From the NCBI RefSeq assembly GCF_000620645.1, contig NZ_KK211159.1, positions 517,467 through 581,466 of the forward strand: a stretch of DNA of 64,000 nt. Direction: 5' to 3'. The notes beneath the pieces were generated by a model. It was not told where the DNA came from and did not search any database. It worked only from the letters and a program-made list of their open reading frames with translations. Shown piece after piece: positions 60,656 to 64,000 of this stretch. The DNA comes from Nocardioides sp. URHA0032 (GTDB lineage Bacteria > Actinomycetota > Actinomycetes > Propionibacteriales > Nocardioidaceae). Numbering within the stretch: the first letter of the stretch is position 1; every line of letters starts with the position of its first letter. Position numbers and translations under genes: made by a program.

Positions 60656-61441
60656 GTGCCTGCGCTGCTGCGTGCCGCCCACCCCGGACCGGGGTCGGCG
60701 GTGGTCGTGCTCGCACTGCTGCTGGCCGTCGGCGCCGACCTGTCCCTCGGCCGGACGGTGCTGGTCGGCCTGGCCGTGCTCGCCGGACAGCTCTCCGTCG
60801 GGTGGTGCAACGACCTGGTCGACCGGGACCGGGACCGGGTCGTCGCGCGCTCGGACAAGCCGCTGGCGACCGGGGCGGTCAGCGCTCGGGCGGTCCGGTT
60901 CGCCTGCGGGTCGGCGGTAGCCGCGCTGGTGCCGCTCTCCCTCGCCTGCGGCTGGGCCGCCGGCGTCGTCCACATCCTGGCGGTCGCCTCCGCCTGGGCC
61001 TACAACCTCTGGCTCAAGTCGACGGTCTGGTCCTGGCTTCCCTACGCATTCTCCTTCGGTGCCCTCGTGGTGTTCGTGAGCCTGGCCGGGGAGCCCAGCC
61101 GGTTGCCGCCGTGGTGGATGCCCGCTGCGGGCGCTCTGCTCGGGGTCGGTGCGCACCTGGTCAACGTGCTTCCGGACCTCGCAGAGGACGAGGCGACGGG
61201 GGTGCACGGCCTGCCGCACCGGATCGGTGCTCGGCGGCTGCCGGCGGTCGCGACGGCCGTCCTGGCCGCTGGCTCGCTGGTTGTAGCGATCGGCACCGGC
61301 CTCGCGAGGGTCGGCTCCGTCGCCGCCCTTGCGGCGGTCGCGGCGCTGGTCATCGTCGCCCTCACCGGTCGTGGACGAGCGCCGTTCCTGGCCGCCGTCG
61401 GCATCGCACTCGTCGACGTGGTGCTCCTGGCCTCGGGATGA
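60656..61441 (+). CDS. UbiA-family prenyltransferase (AgqD-like)
   Basis: 261 residues from GTG 60656, with about eight membrane helices. The first Mg-binding motif is CNDLVDRDRDRV (residues 51-62) and the second VLPDLAEDEATG (171-182), as in aromatic prenyltransferases. KSTVWSWLPYAFSFGALVVFV lies between them. It would attach a geranyl-type chain to the phenolic acceptor. It starts 1 nt after idi; a strong hairpin follows at 61475. Chlorophyll/bacteriochlorophyll-type function is unlikely given the context. Confidence 0.88.
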   Translation: MPALLRAAHPGPGSAVVVLALLLAVGADLSLGRTVLVGLAVLAGQLSVGWCNDLVDRDRDRVVARSDKPLATGAVSARAVRFACGSAVAALVPLSLACGWAAGVVHILAVASAWAYNLWLKSTVWSWLPYAFSFGALVVFVSLAGEPSRLPPWWMPAAGALLGVGAHLVNVLPDLAEDEATGVHGLPHRIGARRLPAVATAVLAAGSLVVAIGTGLARVGSVAALAAVAALVIVALTGRGRAPFLAAVGIALVDVVLLASG

Positions 61442-61474
61442 CCCGGCGTCACGTGTCGAGACGTCGCTGAAGAC

Positions 61475-61494
61475 GGCGCCGGCCCCCCGGCGCC
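61475..61494. terminator. Stem-loop between the prenyltransferase and FMN reductase genes
   Basis: ggcgccgg-cccc-ccggcgcc forms a perfect 8-bp stem with a 4-nt loop between the converging genes (stops at 61441 and 61522). There is no T-tract, so it would be an L-shaped actinobacterial terminator for either strand. Confidence 0.5.
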
Positions 61495-61521
61495 GCGCTC
61501 GCGTCCCACCCGGAGGTCCCT

Positions 61522-62091
61522 TCAGGAACGCGGAATCACCGTGAGTACGCGCTCGGTGTGCATGTGGAACTCCTGCATGAAGTCCGCGAGAAATGCCGCG
61601 GTCGACTCGTCGGTGACTTCTCCGTCGTCGGTGAAGAGTCCCGGACGGAAGTTGATGTAGGCCTCCGGAGCGGTCATCTGCCGGGCGTTGCAGAAGCTCA
61701 GCACCGCGCGCAGGCTCTGCTGGGCGAGGGCCGTCCCGATCTGGCCCGGGGACGCCCCGATCACCGCTGCGGGCATGTGGTCGAACGAGTTGCGTCCCCA
61801 GGGCCGGGAAGCCCAGTCGATGGCATTCTTCAGGGCGCCCGGGATGGATCGGTTGTACTCCGGGGTCACGAAGAGGACGGCGTCCGACGCGGCGAGCGCC
61901 TCCTTGAGCGCCACTGGCTCGGGCGGGTAGTCGGTGTCGAAGTCCGGACTGTAGAGCGGAAGATTGCCGATCGGGATCTCGGTGAGCTCGAGCTCCGAGG
62001 GCGCCAGGCGGATCAGAGCCTTGCTGAGGACCCTGTTGATGGAGCTGGACGACAGGCTGCCGACGAAGAACCCGACCTTGTGCGTACTCAC
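61522..62091 (-). CDS. NADPH-dependent FMN reductase
   Basis: A 189-residue flavodoxin-like reductase, from GTG 62091 after a strong ggagg. KVGFFVGSLSSSSINRVLSKAL is the FMN-phosphate loop, FVTPEYNRSIPGALKNAIDW is the family signature, and AAVIGASPGQIGTALAQQSLR follows. It reduces FMN or quinones with NADPH. Chromate/azo/quinone reductase-like roles are known in the family. It is divergent from the FadD8-like gene with a KstR box between, but the box is 157 nt from this start. Confidence 0.87.
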   Translation of the reverse strand: MSTHKVGFFVGSLSSSSINRVLSKALIRLAPSELELTEIPIGNLPLYSPDFDTDYPPEPVALKEALAASDAVLFVTPEYNRSIPGALKNAIDWASRPWGRNSFDHMPAAVIGASPGQIGTALAQQSLRAVLSFCNARQMTAPEAYINFRPGLFTDDGEVTDESTAAFLADFMQEFHMHTERVLTVIPRS

Positions 62092-62247
62092 ACTGACCTC
62101 CCACAGGCAGAGCCCCGGAACCGGTCGCCGAGGCAGGCGGATGTTCCCCTTCCCGTACCCGCGGCCGCCGTGATTACCCACAGCGCCAGGGTCCGCTTCA
62201 TCCGGCGAACGTTCCGGGCCGACGACCACCTTCCACTGGCGTGGAAC

Positions 62248-62261
62248 TGGAACACGTTCTA
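62248..62261. promoter_or_regulatory. KstR box upstream of the FadD8-like ligase
   Basis: tggaacacgttcta matches TnnAACnnGTTnnA. It ends exactly 10 nt before the ATG at 62272. TAGTCT (62260-62265) overlaps the box and leaves 6 nt to ATG: a leaderless-type KstR promoter identical in geometry to those of hsaE, fadA5 and the DUF35 gene. Confidence 0.85.
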
Positions 62262-62271
62262 GTCTCGGCGC

Positions 62272-63879
62272 ATGACGTCGGACGACATGCGCCTCGGCAC
62301 CCACAACGGTCACCTGATGGTCGCCGCCCTCAAGCGGCACCGCGACAAGCCCGTGATGTACCTGGGCGACACCACCATCACCGGCGGGCAGGCCGCGGAG
62401 CGGATGAGCCAGTACGTCCAGGCCTTCGAGGCCCTCGGCGCCGGCCGGGGTACGGCGGGGGCGCTGCTCGCCCTCAACCGCCCTGAGGTGCTCTTCATCC
62501 TCGGCGCCGGCCAGACGCAGGGCTACCGGCGCACCTCGTTGCACCCGCTCGGCTCGCTCGACGACCACGCCTACGTGATCAACGACGCGGAGATCACCAG
62601 CATCACGATCGACCCGGTGCCGATGTTCGTCGAGCGGGTGCTCGGCCTGCTCGAGAAGTGCCCGAAGCTCGAGAAGGTGCTGACCGTCGGGCCGGTGCCC
62701 GAGGAGCTCGCCCACGTCGGCCAGGACCTCGTCGCGGCCGCGGCGTCCTTCGATCCTTGCCCCCTGGAGGCGCAGACCCTCGACCCCGAGCACATCGTGT
62801 CGATCACGTACACCGGCGGCACCACCGGCCGGCCCAAGGGCGTGATCGGCCTGTCCCGGCAGATGAACATGATGACCCAGATCCAGATGGCCGAGTGGGA
62901 GTGGCCGGAGTCGCCCCGGTTCCTCATGTGCACGCCCCTGTCGCACGCGGGCGCCGCGTTCTTCGTGCCGACGGTGCTCAAGGGTGGCTGCCTCTACGTG
63001 CTGCCCAAGTTCGACCCGGCCGAGGTGCTCAAGACCATCGAGGAGCAGCGGATCACCGCCACCATGCTGGTGCCGTCGATGCTCTACGCGCTCATGGACC
63101 ACCCGGACAGCAGGACCCGGGACCTGTCCTCGCTGGAGACCGTCTACTACGGCGCGTCCGCGATCAACCCGGTCCGGCTCAAGGAGGCGATCGAGCGGTT
63201 CGGCCCGATCTTCGCCCAGTACTACGGCCAGTCCGAGGCGCCGATGGCGATCACCTACTTCGCCCGGGAGGACCACGTCGGCGGCGACGACCGCCGGCTC
63301 GCCTCCTGCGGGCGGCCGTCGGCGTTCGTCCGTACGGCGCTTCTCGACGAGGACGGCAAGCCGGTCCCGGTCGGGGAGCCGGGCGAGATCTGCGTGGCCG
63401 GGCCGCTGCTGGCCGGCGGCTACTGGAACCTGCCCGACGAGACCGCCGAGACGTTCCGCGACGGCTGGATGCACACCGGCGACGTCGCCCGCGAGGACGA
63501 GGACGGCTTCTGGTACATCGTCGACCGGACCAAGGACATGATCGTCACCGGCGGGTTCAACGTGTTCCCCCGGGAGGTCGAGGACGTCGTCGCCGAGCAT
63601 CCGGCGGTCGCGCAGGTGGGCGTCATCGGCACGCCCCACGACAAGTTCGGCGAGGCGGTCACTGCGATCGTGGTGCTCCGGTCCGACGCCGCGCGCGACG
63701 AGGCGTCGATCGCCACGATGACCCAGGAGATCCAGCAGATGGTCAAGGAGCGGAAGGGCTCGGTCCAGGCCCCCAAGCAGGTGATCGTGGCGGACTCGCT
63801 GCCGCTCACCGGACTGGGGAAGCCGGACAAGAAGGCACTGCGGGCTCAGTTCTGGACGGGGGACCGGGCGGTCGGCTGA
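62272..63879 (+). CDS. fadD8: Fatty-acyl/steroid-acyl-CoA ligase, FadD8-like
   Basis: A 535-residue AMP-forming acyl-CoA ligase, closely resembling M. tuberculosis FadD8 (571 residues) over its length, for example RLGTHNGHLMVAALKRH and LGAGQTQGYRRTSLHPLGSL. Motifs are SITYTGGTTGRPKGVIG (P-loop), QYYGQSEAPMAITYF, GWMHTGDVAREDEDGFW and LPLTGLGKPDKKALRAQF with the catalytic Lys. The KstR box puts it in the sterol regulon, so a side-chain acid or fatty acid from steryl esters is the likely substrate; FadD19/FadD17 are not seen in the window. Confidence 0.87.
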   Translation: MTSDDMRLGTHNGHLMVAALKRHRDKPVMYLGDTTITGGQAAERMSQYVQAFEALGAGRGTAGALLALNRPEVLFILGAGQTQGYRRTSLHPLGSLDDHAYVINDAEITSITIDPVPMFVERVLGLLEKCPKLEKVLTVGPVPEELAHVGQDLVAAAASFDPCPLEAQTLDPEHIVSITYTGGTTGRPKGVIGLSRQMNMMTQIQMAEWEWPESPRFLMCTPLSHAGAAFFVPTVLKGGCLYVLPKFDPAEVLKTIEEQRITATMLVPSMLYALMDHPDSRTRDLSSLETVYYGASAINPVRLKEAIERFGPIFAQYYGQSEAPMAITYFAREDHVGGDDRRLASCGRPSAFVRTALLDEDGKPVPVGEPGEICVAGPLLAGGYWNLPDETAETFRDGWMHTGDVAREDEDGFWYIVDRTKDMIVTGGFNVFPREVEDVVAEHPAVAQVGVIGTPHDKFGEAVTAIVVLRSDAARDEASIATMTQEIQQMVKERKGSVQAPKQVIVADSLPLTGLGKPDKKALRAQFWTGDRAVG

Positions 63880-64000
63880 GCTCCCGCCGGCTGGCGAGGT
63901 GGCGGCGGCCGGCGGTGTCGGCCGCGAGCCCGCCGAGCAGCAGCAGGACGGCGACCACGCCGTCGAGCCACCAGTGGTTCGCCGTCGCGGACACGACGAG
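63806..64000 (-). CDS. Probable PAP2-like phosphatase, C-terminal fragment
   Basis: The C-terminal end of a minus-strand gene that continues beyond the right edge. VSATANHWWLDGVVAVLLLLGGLAADTAGR resembles the last helix of PAP2/phosphatidic-acid-phosphatase-like membrane proteins, with the conserved His-x-x-x-Asp pair (NHWWLD) of the family's third motif. After it a basic Pro-rich tail runs to the stop at 63806. It overlaps the 3' end of the ligase gene by 74 nt, which is long for a convergent pair, so the tail boundary is uncertain. Confidence 0.45.
   Translation of the reverse strand, partial: LVVSATANHWWLDGVVAVLLLLGGLAADTAGRRHLASRRELSRPPGPPSRTEPAVPSCPASPVR

Overview
The window is 64 kb of very GC-rich DNA with many GTG starts, ATGA/GTGA stop-start overlaps and a KstR/KstR2-type steroid regulon. 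This points to an actinobacterium of the Nocardioides type (Nocardioidaceae). That is inferred from protein style and gene content; there is no rRNA in the window.

The backbone is a steroid (cholesterol-type) catabolic locus. Block 1 (4896-10247) is hsd4B-kstD, divergent from hsaE-hsaG-hsaF. Block 2 (16642-20301) is hsaA-hsaD-hsaC-hsaB, for opening of rings A/B. Block 3 (23065-31347) is fadE33-fadE32-fadE31-fadD3, divergent from fadE30-ipdF-kstR2-fadA6. Block 4 (36802-41975) is ipdC-ipdB-ipdA-echA20, divergent from two SDR genes; blocks 3 and 4 degrade rings C/D (the HIP pathway). Block 5 (44268-46779) is fadA5, divergent from cyp125, for side-chain attack. Block 6 (51403-55729) is ltp3-ltp4-DUF35 protein, divergent from an F420-type luciferase-like oxidoreductase. 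Block 7 (62272-63879) is a KstR-box-controlled FadD8-like acyl-CoA ligase. Gene order and strand in blocks 2-6 match the M. tuberculosis Rv3570c-Rv3520c region read backwards, with block 1 (Rv3538-Rv3534c) moved to the front. The chsE1-chsE2-chsH1-chsH2-ltp2 genes that follow cyp125 in mycobacteria are absent here.

Seven 14-bp KstR-type boxes and two longer KstR2-type palindromes sit in the divergent promoter regions. In five cases the KstR box ends exactly 10 nt before the start codon. In four of these a TANNNT -10 element straddles the box edge, which predicts leaderless mRNAs repressed by direct promoter occlusion.

Unrelated genes fill the gaps between blocks: an MFS/monooxygenase/ECF-sigma operon, PPK2, a YceH-methyltransferase fusion, a membrane-protein and SDR-pseudogene region, a flavin-linked oxidase lipoprotein, a Mug-like glycosylase, an M23 peptidase, an M4 metalloprotease, a cold-shock gene, a sulfotransferase, a secreted GH31 glycosidase, methionine aminopeptidase, and an accessory ClpP-ClpP pair followed by a ClgR/PopR-like regulator with an LAA C-terminus.

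At 56232-61441 lies a compact six-gene cluster: geranylgeranyl-reductase-like flavoprotein, type III PKS, ICMT-type methyltransferase, FAD hydroxylase, type I IPP isomerase and UbiA prenyltransferase. It resembles phenolic-lipid / prenylated alkylhydroquinone pathways (Srs and Agq types) and is the best candidate for a little-described biosynthetic system in the window. Most of the window is coding; no gene-free stretch exceeds about 300 bases.
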